Source: Desulfurococcales archaeon (GTDB lineage: Archaea > Thermoproteota > Thermoprotei_A > Sulfolobales > AG1). Taken from it: 6,508 bases of DNA. Under the pieces are notes generated by a model. It ran no database searches, was not told the DNA's origin, and saw nothing but the letters and a program-made list of their open reading frames with translations. Shown piece after piece: positions 1 to 4,896 of this stretch; the first letter of the stretch is position 1, and each line of letters begins with the position of its first letter. Where the stretch lies: the NCBI GenBank assembly GCA_026990885.1, contig JALXCO010000100.1, positions 636-7,143 on the forward strand, in the 5' to 3' direction. A program made the position numbers and the translations under genes.

Positions 1-1195
1 CCTGAACCCACTCCTCCTTTATGCTGAATCTAGCCTTAACAACAGCATAGTATCTAGAATCACCAGATCCAGGTCTTAACTGTGTCTTCCTAGGATTAAT
101 AAGCGGGAACTTCTCCCCCTTATCGACAGCCTCAAGGAAAGCATCGTTAACCCCCACGGATATATTGAAGTTCTGGAGGTGAACATCTTTTAGCTGGCCA
201 GTCTTCGAAAGTATAAACTTCTCAATATCCGGATGCCACACATGCAAAATACCCATGTTGGCTCCACGCCTCTTGCCACCCTGCTTGATAACATCGGTAT
301 TTACATCGAACAGCCTCATAAAGCTGAGGGGTCCCGACGCAACTCCAGAGGTGGACGCAACAACATCCCCTTCAGGCCTCAGTTCGGAGAACGAGAATCC
401 TGTGCCTCCAGCAAGCTTCTGTATGATCGCCTGCGCCCTCAAAGCGTCCATTATGCCTTCTCCGTCGGGCGTGGTTAGCGAGTCTCTAACCGGAATAACG
501 AAGCATGCAGACAACAAGCCGTTATCGGTGCCAGCATTCATTAGTGTAGGGGTGTTTGGCAGGAACCTTAGGCTTGAGAGAAGCTCGTAGAACTCTTCCT
601 CAATCTTCCTGATCTCCTCATCTGAAGCCCCATAACGTTTCTCAACTTCCGCAATACTTCTAGCTACCCTTCTAAATAGCATTTGTGGGGTTTCAGTATA
701 TCTCAATGTATTTGGATCCTTTATAAGGTATCTAGCCTCCAGAACCTTTATCGCTGGATAGGTGAGCTTGAGATCTCTAGAATCAAACGAGCCGTCCCAA
801 CGATCTTTTCCATATACATCTTGATATATTCTAGCGAGAGCGTATCTCTTTACGGCTTCACTAAACCTGTAATCCTTAACTATTCTGCTCATCATAGCCT
901 TCTCAACAAGATCATAGACCTCCCTATAGGATACCTCACAGCTTTCTTTTGAATCTTTACATTTCTTGGCTATATCCCCAATAACATCGGCAACAACCTC
1001 ATCGACCCATTTAAGCGATAAACCTGCTGCTCTAAACGCCTTTAGTATAGACTTGACCAGCTTCTCTACGTTGAATCTCTCGATTCTTCCATCCATCTTT
1101 ATTATTTTGACCTTTCTAACTACATCTAGATCCTCATCTAAAGATCTGTAGCCACCCTTATAGGCACCCTCATCCCTAAGACCTACGCTCGACAC
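1..1195 (-). CDS. nrdJ: Class II (adenosylcobalamin-dependent) ribonucleoside-diphosphate/triphosphate reductase, N-terminal part (C-terminus beyond the window)
   Basis: Ribonucleotide reductase reduces ribonucleotides to deoxyribonucleotides in the cytoplasm, using a thiyl radical. I translated 398 residues from a GTG at 1195; the frame is still open at base 1. An ATP-cone-like regulatory domain occupies roughly residues 28-120, starting VKIIKMDGRIERF. The catalytic barrel follows, with FLPNTPTLMNAGT (211-223), the redox cysteine in LSACFVIPV (Cys231), GGTGFSFSELRPEGD (263-277), SGPLSFMRLFD (289-297 region), KQGGKRRGANMGIL (304-317) and NFNISVGVNDAFL (342-353). This pattern is typical of B12-dependent NrdJ rather than NrdA. 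The radical cysteine and the second redox cysteine must lie past the edge. GTG 1195 is preferred because AGGTGA (1206-1201) sits five bases upstream; the in-frame GTG at 1204 overlaps that site. Class II is inferred from motif similarity; the family assignment itself is firm. Confidence 0.93.
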   Translation of the reverse strand, partial: MSSVGLRDEGAYKGGYRSLDEDLDVVRKVKIIKMDGRIERFNVEKLVKSILKAFRAAGLSLKWVDEVVADVIGDIAKKCKDSKESCEVSYREVYDLVEKAMMSRIVKDYRFSEAVKRYALARIYQDVYGKDRWDGSFDSRDLKLTYPAIKVLEARYLIKDPNTLRYTETPQMLFRRVARSIAEVEKRYGASDEEIRKIEEEFYELLSSLRFLPNTPTLMNAGTDNGLLSACFVIPVRDSLTTPDGEGIMDALRAQAIIQKLAGGTGFSFSELRPEGDVVASTSGVASGPLSFMRLFDVNTDVIKQGGKRRGANMGILHVWHPDIEKFILSKTGQLKDVHLQNFNISVGVNDAFLEAVDKGEKFPLINPRKTQLRPGSGDSRYYAVVKARFSIKEEWVQ

Positions 1196-1233
1196 CAGAA
1201 TCACCTGCTGTTACTTTTTCTAATAGATAGGGC

Positions 1234-1244
1234 TTTATTAAATG
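1234..1244 (-). promoter_or_regulatory. Probable TATA box of the ribonucleotide reductase gene
   Basis: On the minus strand the sequence TTTAATAAAGC lies about 45 bases upstream of the GTG start. An archaeal start site about 25 bases downstream would fall near 1212, leaving a short leader that just contains the Shine-Dalgarno site at 1206-1201. The spacing fits; the box itself is only moderately close to consensus. Confidence 0.45.
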
Positions 1245-1253
1245 CCTCACACA

Positions 1254-1293
1254 CCAGATAGGCTGCAACTACTTTATACCTAATAATATCTGG
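1254..1293. repeat. Inverted repeat upstream of the reductase promoter
   Basis: CCAGATA (1254-1260) and TATCTGG (1287-1293) are perfect 7-bp inverted arms separated by 26 bases. They lie immediately upstream of the reductase TATA box on the minus strand, where an archaeal activator or repressor could bind. Arms of this length with a long spacer can arise by chance. The rest of the 284-base intergenic region (1196-1479) shows no RNA gene or convincing small gene. Confidence 0.25.
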
Positions 1294-1455
1294 ATAACAC
1301 CATGGTTAAGCTATTACCCTACCATCCTCCATATATAGGTATTACCATAGCAACTAATAACATTTAACTAGCTTAATCAATATAATTAGCCAAGAAATTA
1401 TAGTTAAATCGTAGGAAGCTCTAAACTAATTTGGGCCCCAATCAAGATAACAATT

Positions 1456-1468
1456 ACCTAGATAGGTG
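1456..1468 (+). promoter_or_regulatory. Shine-Dalgarno site inside a short palindrome, upstream of the zinc-ribbon gene
   Basis: AGGTG (1464-1468) is the only plausible ribosome binding site for the ATG at 1480. It lies 11 bases before the start, longer than the 5-7 bases seen for the other genes here. It overlaps the palindrome ACCTA-GA-TAGGT (1456-1467). I found no strong TATA box; weak AT-rich candidates lie around 1397-1409 and 1420-1430. Confidence 0.4.
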
Positions 1469-1479
1469 CGTACCAAAGA

Positions 1480-2265
1480 ATGAGTGTATCCCAAGACAAA
1501 AGCAAGAGAAAGAAAAGAAAAGCTAAAAAGAAGACATTTAATGTGGAGGAATGGGTCGAATCCAACATAGATAAGCTGATCCCTATAACCGGAATAGACT
1601 ATCTAAATCTACCCCGTGAACTGGAGAAAAGCATCCTAACTAGAATAACTGAAATAATCATAGGCGAATCAAAGAAAATAGATATAGACACATTCACCAG
1701 AAGATACAAAAGATATATCCAGCAGCTAAAGCAGGTCATAGCTTTTGAAATTGTTTCGAACCTAAATAGCTTAAGTAAAGAACAGCTCGAATACGTAATG
1801 TCATCTATAGGGCCTTGGATAATACAGTATGGAGACAAGCTATATAGAGAGATAACTAGGCATGGAGCAACAGACCTGCTAAACATACTTAAATATGAAT
1901 GGAATAGATGGTGGACACAAACAAAAACACCAGAACTACCTCCCGAATGCCCGAAATGCGGGTTCAATGCTTTGATGCCGGATTATACGTGTCTCATATG
2001 TAAACATGTAGTCAGCGAAAAGGAGATACTTGATAAATATAGGTTTGATTCATATATAGAAAACGTAATTAGAAAGGGAAGGCATGACATAGTTAAATCT
2101 ATAGTAGATAAAGGCTATATACTGGTTAGCGCGACCGGTATAAAAGAACCTGACTCAGAGAAAGGCTTGTTAGATCTTGAAATACATATAGATTATAAGA
2201 AACGAAACAAGCTTAAAGAGATGCTTGCTACAGCAATTCCTAAAGACGACTCGAGCGTCTCCTAA
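1480..2265 (+). CDS. Uncharacterised basic protein with a C-terminal-half zinc ribbon
   Basis: I do not recognise this 261-residue family. It starts with a very basic, probably disordered tail (KRKKRKAKKK, residues 9-18), suited to binding nucleic acid. A predicted mostly helical region rich in charged and aromatic residues follows (about 20-150, including the tryptophan cluster WNRWW at 141-145). Next is a zinc ribbon with CPKC (157-160) and CLIC (171-174), spaced CxxC-x10-CxxC, and a last domain of about 85 residues with alternating helix and strand character. There is no signal peptide or membrane segment. Composition (many Lys, Ile, ATA codons) matches the surroundings, so there is no sign of recent transfer. 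It diverges from the reductase gene and converges on the Lrp gene with a 32-bp gap. The reading frame is clearly real; a role in nucleic acid binding is inference from the tail and ribbon only. Confidence 0.85.
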   Translation: MSVSQDKSKRKKRKAKKKTFNVEEWVESNIDKLIPITGIDYLNLPRELEKSILTRITEIIIGESKKIDIDTFTRRYKRYIQQLKQVIAFEIVSNLNSLSKEQLEYVMSSIGPWIIQYGDKLYREITRHGATDLLNILKYEWNRWWTQTKTPELPPECPKCGFNALMPDYTCLICKHVVSEKEILDKYRFDSYIENVIRKGRHDIVKSIVDKGYILVSATGIKEPDSEKGLLDLEIHIDYKKRNKLKEMLATAIPKDDSSVS

Positions 2266-2281
2266 AACCGCAAAATATTAT

Positions 2282-2292
2282 GTTTTAAAAAC
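2282..2292. terminator. Possible bidirectional T-tract terminator between convergent genes
   Basis: The 32-bp gap between the two converging stop codons contains GTTTTAAAAAC, giving a run of four T on the plus strand and five on the minus strand. Archaeal termination relies on such T-rich tracts rather than long hairpins. The tract is short, so this is a weak call. Confidence 0.35.
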
Positions 2293-2297
2293 CCTAT

Positions 2298-2753
2298 CTA
2301 CTTTATCTTAACCTTATAATCCTCCTTTAAAGTTCTAAGAACAACCATGGTGTTGGTTGATAAGACTCCATCGATCTTTCCTATCTCATCTAGAAGTTTA
2401 GCTAGATCTTCATGATCCTTAGTCACCGCATAGAGGAGTAGTGCTGGCTCACCCGTAATATCGTACATCTGCAGAACCCTATCTATTTTTTCGATGAGCC
2501 TAACCACATTCTCGAACTTCTTTGGATCGACCTTTACGAAAATGAATGCCTTAATCCTATAGCCGACCTTCGAGTAATCGATTAAAACAATAGTTTTCCT
2601 GATGTAGCCAGACTCCTTAAGGCGCCTAACCCTTATATAGGCTGTAGATGGGCTCATATTTAGTTTTTTGCCAAGCTCTACAAAAGTCAGGTCGCCTTGC
2701 TCCTGGAGAAGCTCAAGGATTTCTTTATCCTTGTCGTCTAGCTCAAACTTGAT
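2298..2753 (-). CDS. Lrp/AsnC-family transcriptional regulator, apparently started at ATC
   Basis: This is a small archaeal DNA-binding regulator of the feast/famine type, which acts as a dimer or octamer and often senses amino acids. The full-length reading is 151 residues, the usual family length. Residues 5-50 form the winged-helix domain: LDDKDKEILELLQ, then the helix-turn-helix VELGKKLNMSPSTAYIRVRR. Residues about 63-145 form the RAM ligand-binding and oligomerisation domain, with the typical DITGEPALLLYAVTKD segment (98-112). The first ATG in frame (2657) would remove 32 residues, including the first helix and part of the helix-turn-helix. No ATG, GTG or TTG exists between it and the upstream in-frame stop. 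The best Shine-Dalgarno site in the window, GGAGGTG (2768-2762), points to ATC at 2753. A start-region mutation or sequencing error is the alternative. Ligand and targets cannot be told; self-regulation is common in the family. Confidence 0.85.
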   Translation of the reverse strand: MKFELDDKDKEILELLQEQGDLTFVELGKKLNMSPSTAYIRVRRLKESGYIRKTIVLIDYSKVGYRIKAFIFVKVDPKKFENVVRLIEKIDRVLQMYDITGEPALLLYAVTKDHEDLAKLLDEIGKIDGVLSTNTMVVLRTLKEDYKVKIK

Positions 2754-2761
2754 GCTGACAC

Positions 2762-2768
2762 CACCTCC
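2762..2768 (-). promoter_or_regulatory. Strong Shine-Dalgarno site that decides the Lrp start
   Basis: GGAGGTG on the minus strand is the longest match to the archaeal anti-Shine-Dalgarno sequence in the window. It ends eight bases before the ATC at 2753. The GTG triplets directly beside it (2764 and 2761) are too close and lead to a stop (TAG) within eight or nine codons in the wrong frame. The ATG at 2657 is about 100 bases away. Confidence 0.6.
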
Positions 2769-2783
2769 AACTATTCTAAATAA

Positions 2784-2814
2784 TTATAGATATAACTACA
2801 TAAAAATATATTTT
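2784..2814 (-). promoter_or_regulatory. Probable promoter region of the Lrp gene, with a small palindrome
   Basis: AAAATATATT (2814-2805 on the minus strand) is a TATA-box candidate about 55 bases before the ATC start. Transcription would begin near 2783. Next to that point is a perfect 12-bp palindrome, TTATA-GA-TATAA on the plus strand (2784-2795). A palindrome at the start site would suit self-repression, which is known for several archaeal Lrp proteins. The region is very AT-rich, so both calls are tentative. Confidence 0.35.
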
Positions 2815-2833
2815 AATGCTTCCTAGACAACAG

Positions 2834-2876
2834 ATAAAAACAATACCTTAAATCTAAATAGAGGGTTAAAAAGTTA
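2834..2876 (-). terminator. T-rich terminator region after pcna
   Basis: Directly after the pcna stop the minus strand carries ACTTTTTAACC (2872-2862) and then TTGTTTTTATC (2844-2834 region). Two T5 tracts soon after a stop fit archaeal intrinsic termination. This would separate pcna from the Lrp gene. Confidence 0.5.
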
Positions 2877-3644
2877 TCATGCTCTAGGGGCTAGATAGAA
2901 TTCCGCTTCACCACCAACAACAAGAGAGAAATCAAGCTTAAGCGGAATATTATTTCCAAAATTAATGGATACTTGGCTAGCTATACTTGTTATCTTCAGA
3001 ATCTTCTCCAAATATGAAACATCATACGAGGATTCTGCAGGGTTCTTGAATTTAATATCTATAAGCGATCCTGTCTCGCGCTGAAGCCTAGCTAGACCTT
3101 TCCTGGTATCGTCCTCAACAAGCTCGATGGCCTCATCGCTTCTGCATATAAACCGGATATAGTTCCCGATAGCCGCTATATCCTTCACAGCTATCTTGAA
3201 AGGATCCGATAAAACAATTGCCGATACATCGAAATCCAGATCCAGCTCAGGGATCTCTGACGTGGGAATCTCTATATTTCTAAATTTAAATCTTCTAGAC
3301 GGCAAACCCTCAACTATAAACTCCACAAACTCCCCATCGCTACCTAGCGATATCTTATCTGTTTTTTTAACTCCCTCCAGCACGTTTTCTAGGCTCTCTA
3401 TGGAAACGCCGATCCCAAGATCTCTTTCCACCTTCAGATCGAGAAAAATATCTGATGGCAGATCTATCTTTATCAGCGCAACTTTAGCCGGATCCAGAGC
3501 CGTTATCGATATCTTATTCTGCGACACATTAATCAGGAATTCATCTACAATGCCGCGCATAGCCTCAGCTATAGATTTAATAAGCTTCACGTCTGGAAAA
3601 CCTATATAGACTTGAGGCTCAATACTCATCCTCATGGAATTCAT
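2877..3644 (-). CDS. pcna: DNA polymerase sliding clamp, PCNA
   Basis: PCNA forms a trimeric ring around DNA and tethers polymerase, FEN1, ligase and other replication or repair enzymes. The 255-residue length is right for the archaeal family (about 245-250). Recognisable parts are the N-terminal domain with ALDPAKVALIKIDLPSDIF (49-67), the interdomain connector around 123-140 (EIPTSEIPELDLDF), the second domain, and a C-terminus PLKLDFSL..GGEAEFYLAPRA (234-255) that is classic for archaeal clamps. Crenarchaea usually have several paralogs forming a heterotrimer; which subunit this is cannot be decided here. The start is uncertain: ATG 3644, 3635 and 3629 are in frame. TGGTG (3650-3646) is too close to the first and well placed for 3635, which would give 252 residues. 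It has its own promoter 59 bases after the previous gene's stop. Confidence 0.95.
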   Translation of the reverse strand: MNSMRMSIEPQVYIGFPDVKLIKSIAEAMRGIVDEFLINVSQNKISITALDPAKVALIKIDLPSDIFLDLKVERDLGIGVSIESLENVLEGVKKTDKISLGSDGEFVEFIVEGLPSRRFKFRNIEIPTSEIPELDLDFDVSAIVLSDPFKIAVKDIAAIGNYIRFICRSDEAIELVEDDTRKGLARLQRETGSLIDIKFKNPAESSYDVSYLEKILKITSIASQVSINFGNNIPLKLDFSLVVGGEAEFYLAPRA

Positions 3645-3659
3645 ACACCACTTTAGTGC

Positions 3660-3681
3660 TTTAATATGTGATCATATTAAA
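3660..3681. repeat. 22-bp inverted repeat at the pcna transcription start (operator candidate)
   Basis: The arms TTTAATATG (3660-3668) and CATATTAAA (3673-3681) are perfect 9-bp inverted repeats around a 4-base spacer, TGAT. The element lies directly downstream of the pcna TATA box, covering the predicted transcription start and ending 15 bases before the first ATG. A protein bound here would block polymerase, as expected of a repressor site. The AT-rich content lowers its significance somewhat. The binding protein is unknown. Confidence 0.5.
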
Positions 3682-3682
3682 A

Positions 3683-3692
3683 GCTTTTATAG
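3683..3692 (-). promoter_or_regulatory. TATA box of pcna
   Basis: The minus strand reads CTATAAAAGC at 3692-3683, a close match to the archaeal TATA consensus. A start about 25 bases downstream falls near 3661-3665, giving a leader of about 20 bases. This is among the better promoters in the window. Confidence 0.6.
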
Positions 3693-3703
3693 ATTTAAGA
3701 ACG

Positions 3704-4321
3704 CTAGCATGACTTGACAATATATGCCTCTATATGTAGATCGCTGTGCTCCTCTAAAAGATCACTAAGACTCTTCCCATTAAAAATAGATAAGCACACC
3801 TCAACATATATATCCCCTGAAGATGCACCAGTATATAGCTTAAAGAGCCTTATATACTCACTACCATAGTACTTGTAGTCGAGGATAGTGAAGCCAGGTA
3901 CAATGGCTGCAATATATTTTATTGTATGAGTGATATACATGTTACTTAATCTAACACCAGCGCTTCTGGCCGAAGAATAAAGTGATCTATATGCCTCAGC
4001 TAACTTAAATATATCTAGCGATCTGTACGTCCCGAGATCTAGGGCTACCCTGCACTTCCAGAGTGTAAGAAGATCTTTAAGATCTTTCGGGTGATTTAAT
4101 GGATCTATAAGCAGTATGGCGTCCATCCTATTTAGATCATCAACCTTAACTATCCCAAACCTCCGAAATACTTCTATAATATCACTATAGCTAATTGAAT
4201 CAGTGCCTGTTAGATCTATAAAAACACCTGAAGCATGAAGCCCCTCAAGCATTTGGCTATATGAAGAGTCAGCACCTAACACATTATGGTCTAGATAAAG
4301 CCTTACTCTTCCCAGATCTAT
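3704..4321 (-). CDS. Uncharacterised protein between metallophosphoesterase and pcna
   Basis: I do not recognise this family. From ATA at 4321 the product is 205 residues; from GTG at 4282 it is 192. It has alternating helices and strands, for example RVRLYLDH, ASGVFIDLTGTD, DAILLIDPLNHP and RVALDLGTYRSLD, which suggests a soluble alpha/beta fold. There is no cysteine motif, signal peptide or membrane segment. The 13 residues before the GTG read as a good beta strand, and AGGTGG (4333-4328) lies six bases before the ATA, while the GTG has no Shine-Dalgarno site. CTG at 4315 is another possible start. The coding region begins 10 bases after the phosphoesterase stop, with the ribosome site overlapping that stop, so the two genes are almost certainly co-transcribed and perhaps coupled. 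A link to PCNA is only positional. Confidence 0.75.
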   Translation of the reverse strand: MDLGRVRLYLDHNVLGADSSYSQMLEGLHASGVFIDLTGTDSISYSDIIEVFRRFGIVKVDDLNRMDAILLIDPLNHPKDLKDLLTLWKCRVALDLGTYRSLDIFKLAEAYRSLYSSARSAGVRLSNMYITHTIKYIAAIVPGFTILDYKYYGSEYIRLFKLYTGASSGDIYVEVCLSIFNGKSLSDLLEEHSDLHIEAYIVKSC

Positions 4322-4327
4322 ATCTAC

Positions 4328-4333
4328 CCACCT
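4328..4333 (-). promoter_or_regulatory. Shine-Dalgarno site overlapping the phosphoesterase stop, deciding the next start
   Basis: AGGTGG on the minus strand overlaps the TAG stop of the upstream gene. It is identical to the site before the phosphoesterase itself. At six bases beyond it, close to the five-base spacing used by that gene and the reductase, the codon is ATA (4321). The next conventional start, GTG at 4282, is 45 bases away. Confidence 0.5.
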
Positions 4334-4841
4334 AGATCTCTATAATCTCTATATCCATAGATTCGATATCCAAAACACCCAAAGTAGACTTACCAGTTAA
4401 ATATCCACACGTCTCACCAGGATTCACAACTAATGTACCATTAATCCTTCTAACATCTATGCTGTGTGTATGCCCATATAGCACAATGTCGTATGCACCA
4501 CTTCTAGCTATGTAGTCGATAAAAGATCTGGTGGTGTCAGGATCACCTAGACCATGAACCAGAAGTATGCGCTTACCACCTAAATTCAATGTGTGGGGCT
4601 GCTCATATATGCTACTTCCAGCTGATGAAGCCATGGTATATAGACCCATCTTCTCCCCATCATTATTGCCGTATACAGCTATGACTCTAAAGCCGGATCT
4701 AAGAAATTTAGCTAGGGAAAACGGAGCTATTATATCTCCCAGATGTATAACTGTGTCTATGTTCCTTGACTTAAAGATCTTTATAGCCTTCTCGATATTA
4801 GCTATATTATCGTGTGTATCGCTAACAACACCATATCTCAT
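4332..4841 (-). CDS. Metallophosphoesterase, YfcE/MJ0936 family
   Basis: This is a single-domain calcineurin-like phosphodiesterase with two metal ions in the active site. Members such as MJ0936 and YfcE hydrolyse phosphodiester model substrates; the cellular substrate is generally unknown. From ATG 4841 it has 169 residues, normal for the family. All metal-binding motifs are present: SDTHDN (Asp8, His10), HLGD (Asp36), GNND (Asn59), LVHG (His96) and YGHTH (His124, His126), followed by NPGE (140-143). I prefer ATG 4841 because AGGTGG (4852-4847) is five bases upstream; the in-frame GTG at 4850 lies inside that site. The gene appears to be first in a minus-strand operon with the uncharacterised gene after it, driven from a TATA box at about 4884-4895. 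The product is cytoplasmic, as no signal sequence is seen. Confidence 0.92.
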   Translation of the reverse strand: MRYGVVSDTHDNIANIEKAIKIFKSRNIDTVIHLGDIIAPFSLAKFLRSGFRVIAVYGNNDGEKMGLYTMASSAGSSIYEQPHTLNLGGKRILLVHGLGDPDTTRSFIDYIARSGAYDIVLYGHTHSIDVRRINGTLVVNPGETCGYLTGKSTLGVLDIESMDIEIIEI

Positions 4842-4864
4842 AGGCTCCACCTAATCTGGCTCAC

Positions 4865-4873
4865 ATTTATTAT
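4865..4873 (+). promoter_or_regulatory. Possible TATA box for the PrpD-like gene
   Basis: ATTTATTAT lies about 25-30 bases before ATG 4897, the distance expected for a leaderless archaeal transcript. No Shine-Dalgarno site precedes that ATG, which agrees with leaderless initiation. The alternative is that TTTTATAAGG at 4887-4896 drives a start site near 4917 and translation begins at the internal ATG 4927. Confidence 0.3.
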
Positions 4874-4883
4874 GTACAAACTT

Positions 4884-4895
4884 TAATTTTATAAG
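4884..4895 (-). promoter_or_regulatory. TATA box of the phosphoesterase operon
   Basis: The minus strand reads CCTTATAAAATT at 4895-4884, a strong archaeal TATA box. A start about 26 bases downstream falls near 4862, giving a leader of about 20 bases that contains the Shine-Dalgarno site. Read on the plus strand it is TTTTATAAGG and ends directly before the PrpD ATG, so it could also face the other way. Confidence 0.55.
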
Positions 4896-4896
4896 G

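Noticed and set aside
233..952. Several plus-strand frames of 81 to 111 codons at the left end
   Set aside because: They are antisense to the ribonucleotide reductase, whose motifs are continuous across the whole stretch on the minus strand.
1302..1367. 21-codon plus-strand ORF in the intergenic region
   Set aside because: It has no Shine-Dalgarno site, no recognisable content, and is short enough to occur by chance in AT-rich DNA.
1431..1442. GC-rich TTTGGGCCCCAA in an AT-rich intergenic region
   Set aside because: Only the central GGGCCC is a true palindrome; no repeat of it or positional logic was seen.
1196..1479. Possible cobalamin riboswitch, tRNA or C/D box RNA before the B12-dependent reductase
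   Set aside because: The predicted leader is only about 17 bases, no tRNA-like fold or C/D box pair was seen, and the rest lies upstream of the promoter.
1599..1967. Minus-strand frame of 122 codons antisense to the zinc-ribbon gene
   Set aside because: Cys/Ser/Phe-rich shadow of a plus-strand gene that has a zinc ribbon and a plausible ribosome site.
3196..3609. Open plus-strand frame of 137 codons antisense to pcna
   Set aside because: It lies wholly inside the well-supported pcna gene, encodes a Ser-rich low-complexity protein and has no ribosome site; it is a shadow of the real frame.
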